Positions 1 through 7,902 of a stretch of DNA of 64,000 nt are shown here, piece by piece. The notes beneath the pieces are model-generated. The model was not told the DNA's origin. It saw only the letters and a list, made by a program, of their open reading frames with translations, and did no database searches. The position numbers and the translations under genes were made by a program. The number at the start of each line of letters is the position of its first letter. The first letter of the stretch is position 1. This DNA is from Georgenia muralis (GTDB lineage Bacteria > Actinomycetota > Actinomycetes > Actinomycetales > Actinomycetaceae), in assembly GCF_003814705.1 (NCBI RefSeq), contig NZ_RKRA01000001.1:806001-870000 (forward strand). Reading direction: 5' to 3'.

Positions 1-132
1 GAGCATGACGGTCACGACCGGACCGGTGCCGATGACGACGACGCGCCCGTCGGCCGCGTCCCGGCCGTCCGGGGCACCAGCCGCACCCACTCCCACGGCG
101 CCCCCGTCACCCGGAGCACCCGGCCCGCTCAA
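1..132 (-). CDS. Partial oxidoreductase start with Rossmann nucleotide-binding motif (runs off window edge)
   Basis: About 44 codons are visible, reading leftward off the window. A TTG start at 132 would overlap the TGA of the upstream CoA-transferase gene; a GTG a few codons further in is an alternative. After a glycine/alanine-rich lead the peptide reads DGRVVVIGTGPVVTVML. That is a beta strand followed by GxGxxx, the dinucleotide-binding fold of FAD or NAD enzymes, and most resembles the start of GMC-type oxidoreductases (inference). Translational coupling to the CoA-transferase would place it in the same catabolic unit. The start codon and the family are both uncertain. Confidence 0.4.
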   Translation of the reverse strand, partial: MSGPGAPGDGGAVGVGAAGAPDGRDAADGRVVVIGTGPVVTVML

Positions 133-1748
133 CGCGCCACCTCGACGTCGAGCTCCGGCCGCGGCCGCGCGACCCGGAGGTCGAACTCGTGCGCGTCCTC
201 GACGAAGAGGTCCGCGTCCATGAGCCGCAGGTCCTCCGCCACGAGCAGCGGGATCGCCGCACGGCCGAGCACGTCGCGCTGCAGGTCCACCCCCGGGGCG
301 ATCTCCACGACGGTCAGCCCCTCGTCACGCAGCTCCAGCACCGCCCGCTCGGTCACGTAGACCACCCGCTGGTCGCGGTCGCGCCCAGCCCGGCCGGAGA
401 AGGACACCTGCGCCACCTCGGGCACGAACTTCGGCACCGGACCGTCCGTGACGATCTCCAGCCGCCCGTCACCGACGACCAGCTCGCGCCCACGCCCGGC
501 CGTGAAGTAGCCGGAGAAGACGATGACCGGCGCGTGGGCGGTGATGTCGGCGAACCCGCCGATGCCGGCGGTGACGTGGGAGTGCGCGGGCAGGTGGGAG
601 ACGTTGACGTCCCCGGCGGCGGAGACCTCGAGGAAGGAGAGCAGGGAGACGTCGATGCCGCCGCCCTGGAGCAGGGTGAACTGGTCGGCGCTCTGCATGA
701 TCGCGTGCGGGTTGAGCGCCGAGCCGAAGGCGAAGTCGGTGAGCGGGAAGCCCCCCACCGGGCCCTGCTCGAGCACCCATGTCATCTCGTCCTGGTGCTC
801 CGCCTCGAGCACCACCCGCGGCACGCCGGCGGAGAGGCCGAAACCGAGGTTGACGATGTCGTCGCGGTGCAGCTCGCGGGCGGCACGGCGCGCGATGACC
901 TTCTCCGGCCCCCACGGCAGCGGCTCGATCTGCTCCAGCGAGCGCATCTCCTCCCCCGAGAGGGCGGGGTCGTACTGGGTCTGGGTGGTCTGCATCTGCT
1001 CGGGCACCACGACGACGACGTCGACGAGGATGCCGGGCACGTGCACCCGCGCCGGCGGGAGCCGCTCCCCGACCTGACGCTCGACCTGGGCGATGACGAG
1101 GCCGCCGTTGTTGTGGGCGGCGTAGGCCTGGTCGAGGGCACCGAGGCGGCTGGCCTCGTGCTCGTAGCTGAGGTTGCCCAGCGGGTCGGCGGTGGTGGCA
1201 CGGATGATCGCCACGTCCACCGGCACCGCCGGGTAGAACAGCCAGTCCGCCCCGGCCACCCGCTCCACCGAGACGAACTCCGGGGTCGCGGCGTTCATCC
1301 GCGCCCCGCCCAGCGCCGGGTCGGCGTAGGTGCCGCGCCCGACGTCGGTGAGCACGCCGGGCTGGCGGGCGGCGGCCGCCCGGTGCATCTGGAACAGCAC
1401 GCCCGAGGGGATGTTGTAGGCCTCCACCTCGCCCGACTCGATGAGCCGGCGCACGAGCGGCGGGTCGAACCGGGACGGCCCCGACGGCAGGCTGCCGGCG
1501 AAGATCCGCCGCAGCATGCCCGGCCGGGCGATGTGGTCCACGCCCTTGATGCCGTACATGTCCCCCGCCGCGATCGGGTGCAGGGAGGTCAGCGCCCTCG
1601 GCGAGCCGGTGGCGGTGAAGCGGTCGCCGAGCGCCTCGAGCACCCGGTCCGGGCAGCCCAGCCCCGAGGACGACGAGACCGAGACGGTGGCCCCGTCGCG
1701 GACGAGGGCGGCGGCCCGGTCCGGGTCGAGGACGAGTGGCGTACGCAT
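129..1748 (-). CDS. Class I acyl-CoA:carboxylate CoA-transferase (propionate/3-ketoacid CoA-transferase type)
   Basis: The 539-residue protein moves CoA between an acyl-CoA and a free carboxylate through a glutamyl-CoA intermediate. Two CoA-transferase halves are fused in one chain, as in the propionate CoA-transferase and YdiF group. The catalytic glutamate is expected in LEQGPVGGFP near residue 326, and GFGLSAGVPRVV marks the second-half glycine-rich segment. The ATG at 1748 is preferred because AGGAG lies about 8 nt upstream; in-frame codons further upstream lack a ribosome site. A near-perfect copy of the TAGATCGATCTA operator sits at 1790-1801 in its leader, so it is probably co-regulated with the divergent TRAP genes and the 6.2-10.8 kb operon. 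The natural acid is unknown. Confidence 0.85.
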   Translation of the reverse strand: MRTPLVLDPDRAAALVRDGATVSVSSSSGLGCPDRVLEALGDRFTATGSPRALTSLHPIAAGDMYGIKGVDHIARPGMLRRIFAGSLPSGPSRFDPPLVRRLIESGEVEAYNIPSGVLFQMHRAAAARQPGVLTDVGRGTYADPALGGARMNAATPEFVSVERVAGADWLFYPAVPVDVAIIRATTADPLGNLSYEHEASRLGALDQAYAAHNNGGLVIAQVERQVGERLPPARVHVPGILVDVVVVVPEQMQTTQTQYDPALSGEEMRSLEQIEPLPWGPEKVIARRAARELHRDDIVNLGFGLSAGVPRVVLEAEHQDEMTWVLEQGPVGGFPLTDFAFGSALNPHAIMQSADQFTLLQGGGIDVSLLSFLEVSAAGDVNVSHLPAHSHVTAGIGGFADITAHAPVIVFSGYFTAGRGRELVVGDGRLEIVTDGPVPKFVPEVAQVSFSGRAGRDRDQRVVYVTERAVLELRDEGLTVVEIAPGVDLQRDVLGRAAIPLLVAEDLRLMDADLFVEDAHEFDLRVARPRPELDVEVAR

Positions 1749-1789
1749 GGGTGGCTCCTGAGATTGACGGCGATGTCTGCCCCGGACTG

Positions 1790-1801
1790 TAGATCGATCC
1801 A
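1790..1801. promoter_or_regulatory. LacI-type operator upstream of the CoA-transferase
   Basis: TAGATCGATCCA matches the perfect palindrome found at the lacI promoter (6162-6173) at 11 of 12 positions and has the central CG typical of LacI-family sites. It lies about 42 bp upstream of the CoA-transferase start, a usual repression position. Binding by the LacI encoded at 5109-6125 is inferred. Confidence 0.5.
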
Positions 1802-1965
1802 CCGCCCCCGCGCAAGGCCCACCGGTCGCCAGACCCGTGGACGCCTGGTCACGTTGCGTCGGCAGAATTCCGCCATTTCTGCGCCGCCGGCTCTCAAGTA
1901 GTCCATCGGAGGAGCCACCACATCGCCACGGCTCTCACGAGACCGAACCGTGACCTGACCGACAG

Positions 1966-2004
1966 TTGACGCATTCCGGCCACCGCATTAGCGTGACCGA
2001 TCTA
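1966..2004 (+). promoter_or_regulatory. Promoter and degenerate operator of the TRAP transporter operon
   Basis: TTGACG at 1966-1971 and TAGCGT at 1989-1994 are separated by 17 bp, a good sigma-70-like arrangement about 100 bp upstream of dctP. Immediately downstream, GATCTA at 1999-2004 is an exact right half of the TAGATCGATCTA operator; the left half matches only 3 of 6 positions. This suggests control by the same LacI protein, with lower affinity. Confidence 0.4.
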
Positions 2005-2097
2005 CCAGCAGGTGCGGCGCCGACCGGCGCCGTCCCCACGGGGCCTCACCGAGGCCGCCACCCGATTCCGTCGACGACGACCGAAGGGCCAGACACC

Positions 2098-3156
2098 ATG
2101 CGCACCTCCCTCCCCACCACCCGACGCGTCCGAGCCGGGGCCGCCGCCGCGGGCCTCTCCCTCACGCTCGTCCTCGCCGCGTGCGGCGGGGCTTCCGACG
2201 AGACCGAGGGCGACGACGCCGCGGCCCCGGCGAACGACGGCGAGACCTTCACCCTCATCGCCGGCCACCAGCTCGCCGCCGACACCCCCTTCGACGAGGG
2301 CCTGGACGAGTTCGCCCGCCTGGTCGAGGAGAAGACCGAGGGCCAGGTCACCGTCGAGGTCCACCCCAACGCCGAGCTCGGCACCGAGACCGACATGTTC
2401 CAGGCCATGCAGAACGGCACCATGGACGTCGCGATCGTCGCCCCCGGCTCGATCGCCGAGTTCGTCCCGCAGGTCTCGATCCTGTCCATGCCGTTCCTCG
2501 TCACCAGCCGTGAGCAGCGCGACGAGATCATCGAGGGCCCCATCGCCGAGGAGCTCGCCGCCACGATCGAGGAGACGTCGGGCATCGTCCCGATGAGCTA
2601 CTTCGGCGGTGGCGTCCGCCAGATGTTCTTCACCGAGCCGGCCGAGTCCCTCGACGACATCCAGGGCCGCCTCTTCCGCGTCCAGCCCTCCGAGGTGCTC
2701 ACCAACGCGTTCGGTGCCGTCGGTCTCGAGCCCACGGTCGTGGCCTACAACGAGCTCTACAACGCCCTGCAGACCGGCGTGGTCGAGGGCGCGGAGAACG
2801 AGTCCGTCTACATCGACAGCCAGAAGTTCTACGAGCCGGCGCCGAACATCCTCCTGACCAACCACGAGGTGACGATCCGCCCGCTCATCATCGGGTCCCA
2901 GACGCTCGAGCGTCTGCCCGAGGACCTGCGTGAGGCGGTCCTCGAGGCCGGTGAGGAGGCCGGCGCGTTCGAGCGTGAGCTCGAGGCGCAGGTCGACGAC
3001 GAGAAGCTGGCGGCCCTGGGGGAGATGGAGGGCGTGACCATCACCGAGGTCGACACCGCCGGCGTCGAGGAGCAGGTCCGCCCGGTCTGGGAGCAGTACG
3101 CCGCCGAGTGGGGCGCCGAGGACATGCTCGAGCAGATCCTCGAGCTGCGGCAGTGA
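2098..3156 (+). CDS. dctP: TRAP transporter solute-binding lipoprotein (DctP family)
   Basis: This 352-residue extracytoplasmic protein captures an organic acid and delivers it to the DctQM membrane complex. A lipoprotein signal (RR, hydrophobic core, lipobox LAAC with Cys29) anchors it to the membrane, as expected in a Gram-positive. The rest is a DctP-type binding fold: AELGTETDMFQAMQNGTMD and LFRVQPSEV, the latter around the arginine that usually clamps the substrate carboxylate. The ATG at 2098 is chosen because the signal peptide begins there. The stop overlaps the dctQ start by 4 nt. The ligand cannot be read from sequence; the neighbouring CoA-transferases and acyl-CoA enzymes suggest a carboxylic acid used as carbon source. 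Confidence 0.9.
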   Translation: MRTSLPTTRRVRAGAAAAGLSLTLVLAACGGASDETEGDDAAAPANDGETFTLIAGHQLAADTPFDEGLDEFARLVEEKTEGQVTVEVHPNAELGTETDMFQAMQNGTMDVAIVAPGSIAEFVPQVSILSMPFLVTSREQRDEIIEGPIAEELAATIEETSGIVPMSYFGGGVRQMFFTEPAESLDDIQGRLFRVQPSEVLTNAFGAVGLEPTVVAYNELYNALQTGVVEGAENESVYIDSQKFYEPAPNILLTNHEVTIRPLIIGSQTLERLPEDLREAVLEAGEEAGAFERELEAQVDDEKLAALGEMEGVTITEVDTAGVEEQVRPVWEQYAAEWGAEDMLEQILELRQ

Positions 3157-3701
3157 CGGCAGTCGCCGACCGCCTCTACCGGCTCACCCTGGGGGCGGTC
3201 ACCCTCCTCCTCGGCGTCCTCACCGTCGTCGTCTCCTACCAGGTGATGGGCCGCTACGTGCCGTTCATCCCCCGGGCCCTGTGGACCGAGGAGATCGCCC
3301 GCCTCTGCCTGGAGTGGCTGGTCTTCCTCGGGGCCGCGCTGGCGGTTCGGCGCAACGAGCACTTCATCATCGACGTCGTGCCATCCAGGTACGAGGCGAA
3401 GGTGGCCCGGCCGCTGCAGGTCGTCATCCTGGCGTTCCTCGCGGTCGCGGCCGTGGCGATCTTCCTCGGCGGGCTCGCGTTCGCCGAGACCGGGGCGAGC
3501 CGGACCTCGACGACATCCGGCATCCAGCTGGTCTGGGCGTTCTCCGCCGTCCCCGTGGCGGCCGTCATCACCCTGGTCTTCATCGCCGAGCTGGCTCTGC
3601 GGACCTTCCGCGGGGAGTCCGTGGCCGCGTTCGGCGACCGGCTCGTGGACGAGACCGCCTACACCTCGGGCGCCCGCGGCGTCGAAGGAGCTGGTGAGTG
3701 A
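3153..3701 (+). CDS. dctQ: TRAP transporter small membrane subunit (DctQ)
   Basis: This 182-residue protein has four hydrophobic segments and the DctQ signature EEIARLCLEWLVFLGAAL followed by VRRNEHFIIDVV. It partners DctM in sodium-driven organic acid uptake. A GTG at 3153 overlaps the dctP TGA (GTGA), implying coupled translation; earlier in-frame codons lie inside dctP. The downstream end overlaps the dctM start. Confidence 0.88.
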   Translation: MTAVADRLYRLTLGAVTLLLGVLTVVVSYQVMGRYVPFIPRALWTEEIARLCLEWLVFLGAALAVRRNEHFIIDVVPSRYEAKVARPLQVVILAFLAVAAVAIFLGGLAFAETGASRTSTTSGIQLVWAFSAVPVAAVITLVFIAELALRTFRGESVAAFGDRLVDETAYTSGARGVEGAGE

Positions 3702-4978
3702 TGGCGACGATCGCGATCTCCCTGCTCGTGCTCTTCGCCGCGATCGCGCTCCTGCGCGTGCCGATCGCCTACGCCCTGATCCTGGCGTGCCTGCCGTTCT
3801 TCCTCTCCAACGACCGGCTCTCCAACGAGCTGCTCGTCCAGCGGATGTACGGCGGGGTCGACTCCTTCATCCTCCTGGCGGTGCCGTTCTTCGTCCTCGC
3901 CGGGGCGATCATGAACGCGGCCAAGGTCACCGACCGGCTCCTCGCGCTCGCCCACGCCCTCGTCGGCTGGGTCCGCGGCGGGCTCGGCATGGTCAACGTG
4001 GCCACGTCGATGGGCTTCGGCGGGGTCTCGGGCTCCTCGACGGCGGACGTCGCCGGGCTGGGCTCGATCCTCATCCCGCAGATGGTGCGGCGCGGGTACA
4101 GCTCGGGCTACGCCGTCGGCATCACCGCCGCGTCGGCCGTGATCGGCACGATCATCCCGCCGAGCATCCAGATGGTCGTGTGGGGGTCGCTGACCAACAC
4201 CTCGATCGGGGCGATGTTCCTCGGCGGGGTCATCCCCGGCGTCCTCATCGGCGGGGGGATGATGCTGGTGGCCTACATCGAGGCCCGCCGGCACAACTAC
4301 CCCGCCGAGCCGCGGCTGCCGTTCCGGCACGTGCTCAAGGCGTTCCGCGACTCCGTCCTGGCGCTGGGCATGATCGTCATCGTGCTGGGCGGGATCGTCG
4401 GCGGGTTCGTCACCGCCACCGAGGCCTCGGTGCTCGCGGTGCTCTACGCGCTGTTCCTCGGGCTCGTGGTGTACCGGACGATCAGCCTGCGCGACCTCCC
4501 GCGGATCTTCCGCGAGAGCGCGCTGCTGACCGCCCTGCCCCTGTTCGCCCTCGCGGCGGCCGCGGTGTTCGCCTACCTGCTGGCGTTCTACCGGATCCCG
4601 TTCCTCTTCGAGGACGTCCTCGCGGGCGTGCCCGGCTGGGCGATCCTGTGGGTGGTCGGGCTGATCTTCCTCGTGCTGGGCACGTTCCTCGACGCCCTGC
4701 CCGCGATGGCGATCATGATCCCGGTGCTCGCGCCGGCGGTGACGGCGGCCGGGGTCGACCCGGTCCAGTACGGCGTCGTCGCGGTGATGATGCTGGCCTT
4801 CGGCCTCATCACCCCGCCGTACGGGCTGTGCCTGCTGCTCGCCTCGAAGATCGGCCGCATCCCGGTGGTGCAGGCGATCGGTCCGATGGCGCCCTTCGGG
4901 GCCGTCATCGTGCTGACGATCGTCCTGGCGATCCTCGTGCCCGGCGTGGTGCTCTGGTTGCCGGGCCTGGCCGGCTGA
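3701..4978 (+). CDS. dctM: TRAP transporter large permease subunit (DctM)
   Basis: The 425-residue membrane protein is the ion-coupled transport subunit. It has about a dozen hydrophobic segments and the family motifs GVSGSSTADVAGLGSILIP and GTIIPPSIQM. AAGGAG at 3685-3690 serves either the GTG at 3698 or the ATG at 3701; the ATG is listed. Both overlap the dctQ stop. It is the last gene of the TRAP operon: a strong terminator hairpin follows at 5004-5036, facing the convergent lacI gene. Confidence 0.9.
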   Translation: MATIAISLLVLFAAIALLRVPIAYALILACLPFFLSNDRLSNELLVQRMYGGVDSFILLAVPFFVLAGAIMNAAKVTDRLLALAHALVGWVRGGLGMVNVATSMGFGGVSGSSTADVAGLGSILIPQMVRRGYSSGYAVGITAASAVIGTIIPPSIQMVVWGSLTNTSIGAMFLGGVIPGVLIGGGMMLVAYIEARRHNYPAEPRLPFRHVLKAFRDSVLALGMIVIVLGGIVGGFVTATEASVLAVLYALFLGLVVYRTISLRDLPRIFRESALLTALPLFALAAAAVFAYLLAFYRIPFLFEDVLAGVPGWAILWVVGLIFLVLGTFLDALPAMAIMIPVLAPAVTAAGVDPVQYGVVAVMMLAFGLITPPYGLCLLLASKIGRIPVVQAIGPMAPFGAVIVLTIVLAILVPGVVLWLPGLAG

Positions 4979-5003
4979 CCGGATCCGCGCGCAGCACACG
5001 CGC

Positions 5004-5036
5004 AGCGCCCCGTCTCCCCTCGGGAGGCGGGGCGCT
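5004..5036. terminator. Bidirectional terminator hairpin between dctM and lacI
   Basis: AGCGCCCCG pairs with CGGGGCGCT and the stem continues inward through one T-G pair to a 15-bp helix with a 3-nt CTC loop. It lies 25 bp past the dctM stop. There is no clear T-run, which is common in high-GC actinobacteria. Confidence 0.75.
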
Positions 5037-5054
5037 CGTCGTTGCGGACCCAGA

Positions 5055-5122
5055 GCCTCAGCGCCGCGGACCGCTCAGCGCCGCGGACCGCTCAGCGCCG
5101 TGGACCGCTCAGCGCCGCGGGC
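5055..5122. repeat. 17-bp tandem repeat (4 copies) overlapping the lacI 3' end
   Basis: CTCAGCGCCGCGGACCG recurs with a 17-bp period, starting at 5057, 5074, 5091 and 5108, with one T variant in the third copy. The last copy contains the lacI stop codon at 5109-5111, so copy-number change could add or remove sequence at the lacI terminus or spacer. Confidence 0.75.
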
Positions 5123-6125
5123 GCCAGGACAGCGTCGACGCCCGGAGCCGCAGCTCGGGCTCGAGCAGGCGCACCTGCGCGGGCCCGGGCGTGGCGATCT
5201 GCTCCATGAGCAGCGCGGCGGCCTCGCCGCCCACGGCGATCGGCCGGGTGGCCACCGAGGTCAGCGGCGGGTTGAGCCAGCCGGCCATGACGATGTCGTC
5301 GAAGCTGGCAACGGCGACGTCCTTGCCCGGCACGAGGCCGCGGCGGTACATCTCGGAGTACATGCCCATGGTGACGACGTCGGAGAACCCGACGACGGCG
5401 TCGGCGAGCCGGCCGTGGTCGAACACCTGCGCCATGGCGCGCTCGCCGACGTCGGAGTAGTTCGTCGGGGTGGCGGTTCGCTCCCCCGGGTCGAGCTCGA
5501 TGCCCTTGCCCAGTCCCTGGCGCAGCCCCTCGAGTCGCTCCCGGCGCGCGGAGGAGTTCGCCGGGCCGCCCACCATCTGCACCGAGCGCACCCCGATGTC
5601 GCGCAGGTGCACCCCCAGCGTCCTGCCGGCGGCCACGTTGTCCGGACCCACGTAGTGGTGGTCGTCCCCGAAGTGCCGCATGACCAGCACCAGGGGCGTG
5701 CCCGAGCGGGCGGTGTACCGATCCACCGAGGCGGGGTCGGAGTCCTGCGCCGGGTGCAGGAGGATGCCGTCGACGTGCCGCTCGACCATGGTGGCCAGGA
5801 GCTCGGCCTCACGCGCGGCCTCGTCGTGGGAGTGGCCCACGAGGACGGTGTAGCCACCGTCATGCAGATCTGACTCCAGCGCCATGACGAGCTCGCTGAC
5901 GAACGGGTTGCGGATCTCGGTGACGACGACGCCGAGCGTCATCGACCGCGTCCCCCGCAGGCCGGCGGCCCGCCGGTCGTACACGTACCCGAGCTCCTCC
6001 ATCGCCTCGCGCACGCGGGCGCTGGTCGCGGCCGAGATCCGGCCGCTGCCGCGCACCACGAGGGAGGCGGTCGCCCGGGAGACACCGGCGCGCGCGGAGA
6101 CGTCGTTCAGGGTGACCCGCCCCAT
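5109..6125 (-). CDS. LacI-family transcriptional regulator of the TRAP / acyl-CoA operons
   Basis: The 338-residue protein has an N-terminal LacI HTH (TLNDVSARAGVSRATASLVV, residues 5-24), a hinge near residue 50, and a periplasmic-binding-protein-like effector domain (SMTLGVVVTEIRNPF onward). It reads divergently from the CaiB operon; the 99-bp spacer holds the perfect palindrome TAGATCGATCTA, which is probably its own operator. AAGGAG is only 2 nt from the ATG, an unusually short spacing, so the exact start is slightly uncertain. The likely effector is the transported acid or a CoA ester or sugar-acid derivative (inference). Confidence 0.85.
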   Translation of the reverse strand: MGRVTLNDVSARAGVSRATASLVVRGSGRISAATSARVREAMEELGYVYDRRAAGLRGTRSMTLGVVVTEIRNPFVSELVMALESDLHDGGYTVLVGHSHDEAAREAELLATMVERHVDGILLHPAQDSDPASVDRYTARSGTPLVLVMRHFGDDHHYVGPDNVAAGRTLGVHLRDIGVRSVQMVGGPANSSARRERLEGLRQGLGKGIELDPGERTATPTNYSDVGERAMAQVFDHGRLADAVVGFSDVVTMGMYSEMYRRGLVPGKDVAVASFDDIVMAGWLNPPLTSVATRPIAVGGEAAALLMEQIATPGPAQVRLLEPELRLRASTLSWRPRR

Positions 6126-6148
6126 TGCTGCTCCTTCCGACCGCTCGA

Positions 6149-6173
6149 TGCTACACTCCGTTAGATCGATCTA
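6149..6173 (+). promoter_or_regulatory. Extended -10 promoter and LacI operator of the CaiB operon
   Basis: TGCTACACT (6149-6157) is an extended -10 element (TGn plus TACACT). The perfect 12-bp palindrome TAGATCGATCTA lies at 6162-6173, where the transcript should begin, so a bound repressor would block initiation. The same site can serve the divergent lacI gene. Confidence 0.55.
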
Positions 6174-6224
6174 TCAGGATCGCTCCCGGACCGGACCACC
6201 ACGCGACGACGCGGCAGGAGCCCC

Positions 6225-7439
6225 ATGTCACCCACCTTCCTCGACGAGGACCGGCTGCCCCTGGCGGGCGTGAAGGTCCTCGACCTCGCCCACCTCATGC
6301 AGGGCCCGTGGGCCGCGGAGATGCTCGCCGACCTCGGCGCCGAGGTGATCAAGGTCGAGCACGTGCGCGGCGGCGAGCGCGGCCGGGCCTCCGGGGCCGT
6401 CACCGCCGGCGGGCACTCCGCGATGTTCCTGGCGATGAACCGCAACAAGAAGTCCCTCGCGATCGACCTCAAACGCCCCGAGGGCCTGGCCGTGGCGCGG
6501 GACCTCGTGGCCGAGGCGGACGTCCTCATCCAGAACTTCCGCCCCGGCGCGATCGAGCGTCTGGGGCTGGGCTGGGAGGACGTCCGCGCGATCAACCCCC
6601 GCCTCGTGTACTGCTCGGCGTCGGGCTACGGCCCCGGCGCCGGCGGCCGGCCCGGGCAGGACCTCCTCGCCCAGGCCCGCTCGGGCGGCATGTGGCTCGT
6701 CGGTGGCGCCGATGCCCCGCCCGCCCCGGCCGGGCAGTTCATCGCCGACGTCCACTCCGCCTCCATGCTCGCCCTCGGCGCGCTGGCCGCCCTGCACGAG
6801 CGCAGCCGCACCGGCAGGGGCCGCCTCGTCGAGGTCGACCTCGTCGGGTCGATGCTGCACCAGATGACCCAGGAGATCGTCGCCGAGGACCTCGCCCCTG
6901 GTGCCCGGCGCGGCCCGGTCCCCTCCAGCCCGTACATGGAGGGCCCGTACGGGGTCTACCGCACCGCGGACGGCTACCTCGCCCTGTCCATCTGTCCCGT
7001 CCCGGACCTCGCCCGGGCGCTCGGCCGGCCCGAGCTCGCCGAGGCGTTCCCGACGGCGCAGGACGCCGCCGCCCGCCGTGACGACCTCGCCGTCGCCGTC
7101 GCCGCCGTCCTCGCCGAGCGCACCACCGCCGACCTCCTCGACCTCCTCGACAGCCAGGGCATCTGGTGCAGCCCGGTCAACGACTTCGCCGCCATGCAGG
7201 CCGACCCGGTGGTCGGGTGGGAGAACCGGCACGTCCGGGCCGACCACCCCGAGGCCGGGGAGATCCTCCAGGTGCTCAACCCCCTCTCCCTCGACGGCGC
7301 CCGCCTCCCGGTGCGCGCCACCGCCCCCCTGCTCGGGGAGCACACCGCGGAGGTCCTCGCCGCCGCCGGCCGGTCCCCCGACCAGGTCCGCCACCTCGTG
7401 GCCGAGGGCGTCGTCACCACCGGACGGACCCGCGCATGA
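6225..7439 (+). CDS. CaiB/BaiF family III CoA-transferase
   Basis: The 404-residue protein has the family III fold: the N-terminal segment LPLAGVKVLDLAHLMQGPWA, EVIKVEHVRGGERGR, MNRNKKSLAIDLKRPEG, and the catalytic aspartate in GQDLLAQA near residue 145. Family III enzymes move CoA between an acyl-CoA and a carboxylate with tight substrate selectivity, so this enzyme is a good candidate to activate the imported acid. AGGAG precedes the ATG by 4 nt. The stop overlaps the MaoC gene by 4 nt. It is the first gene of a five-gene operon. Confidence 0.9.
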   Translation: MSPTFLDEDRLPLAGVKVLDLAHLMQGPWAAEMLADLGAEVIKVEHVRGGERGRASGAVTAGGHSAMFLAMNRNKKSLAIDLKRPEGLAVARDLVAEADVLIQNFRPGAIERLGLGWEDVRAINPRLVYCSASGYGPGAGGRPGQDLLAQARSGGMWLVGGADAPPAPAGQFIADVHSASMLALGALAALHERSRTGRGRLVEVDLVGSMLHQMTQEIVAEDLAPGARRGPVPSSPYMEGPYGVYRTADGYLALSICPVPDLARALGRPELAEAFPTAQDAAARRDDLAVAVAAVLAERTTADLLDLLDSQGIWCSPVNDFAAMQADPVVGWENRHVRADHPEAGEILQVLNPLSLDGARLPVRATAPLLGEHTAEVLAAAGRSPDQVRHLVAEGVVTTGRTRA

Positions 7440-7888
7440 GCGAGCAGAGCACCCCGGCGCCCGGCAGCACCCCCGAGCCCGGCCCCCTGCCCGCGCTCGG
7501 CGCCACGGCGGGCTTCCGCAAGACCGTCACCGAGGCCGACGTCGTCCTCTTCGCCGGCATCACCGGCGACTTCGCCCCGCAGCACGTCGACGCCGACTAC
7601 ATGTCCCGCCACCCCCTCGGCGAGCGCGTGGCCCACGGGATCCTCACCCTCGGGATCGCCTCGACGGCGGCGTCGGCGCTGTGCGCGCAGGAGCAGCTCG
7701 TCGCCGTCTCCGCCGGGTACGACCGGCTGCGGTTCCTGCGCCCGGTGGTCCTGGGCGACACGGTCGACTGCCGCTACGAGGTGGTCGCCGTCGACGAGGG
7801 CCGCCGCCGCGCCTCGGCCCGCGTCGAGGTCCGCAACCAGCGCGGCGAGATGTGCCTGGCCGCCACCCACCTCCTGCACTGCTACTGA
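7436..7888 (+). CDS. MaoC-like hot-dog-fold enoyl-CoA hydratase
   Basis: This 150-residue single hot-dog protein carries AGITGDFAPQHVDADYM, close to the R-hydratase motif GDxNPxHxD, and GERVAHGI. The catalytic Asp and His are present, but the usual Asn-Pro is Ala-Pro. Such enzymes add water to a 2-enoyl-CoA, here probably after the acyl-CoA dehydrogenase encoded next. The ATG overlaps the CaiB stop (ATGA), giving translational coupling. Confidence 0.82.
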   Translation: MSEQSTPAPGSTPEPGPLPALGATAGFRKTVTEADVVLFAGITGDFAPQHVDADYMSRHPLGERVAHGILTLGIASTAASALCAQEQLVAVSAGYDRLRFLRPVVLGDTVDCRYEVVAVDEGRRRASARVEVRNQRGEMCLAATHLLHCY

Positions 7889-7902
7889 GACGAAGGAGTC
7901 CC

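Noticed and set aside
189-1901. Long open frame on the plus strand opposite the CoA-transferase gene
   Set aside because: It is a GC-bias shadow: its protein is His/Arg/Gly-rich with no family features, while the minus strand carries a clear CoA-transferase.
3659-4999. 446-codon minus-strand frame across dctQ/dctM
   Set aside because: The composition (His/Asp/Arg-rich) is typical of a reverse shadow of a membrane protein gene; the plus strand is an obvious TRAP permease.
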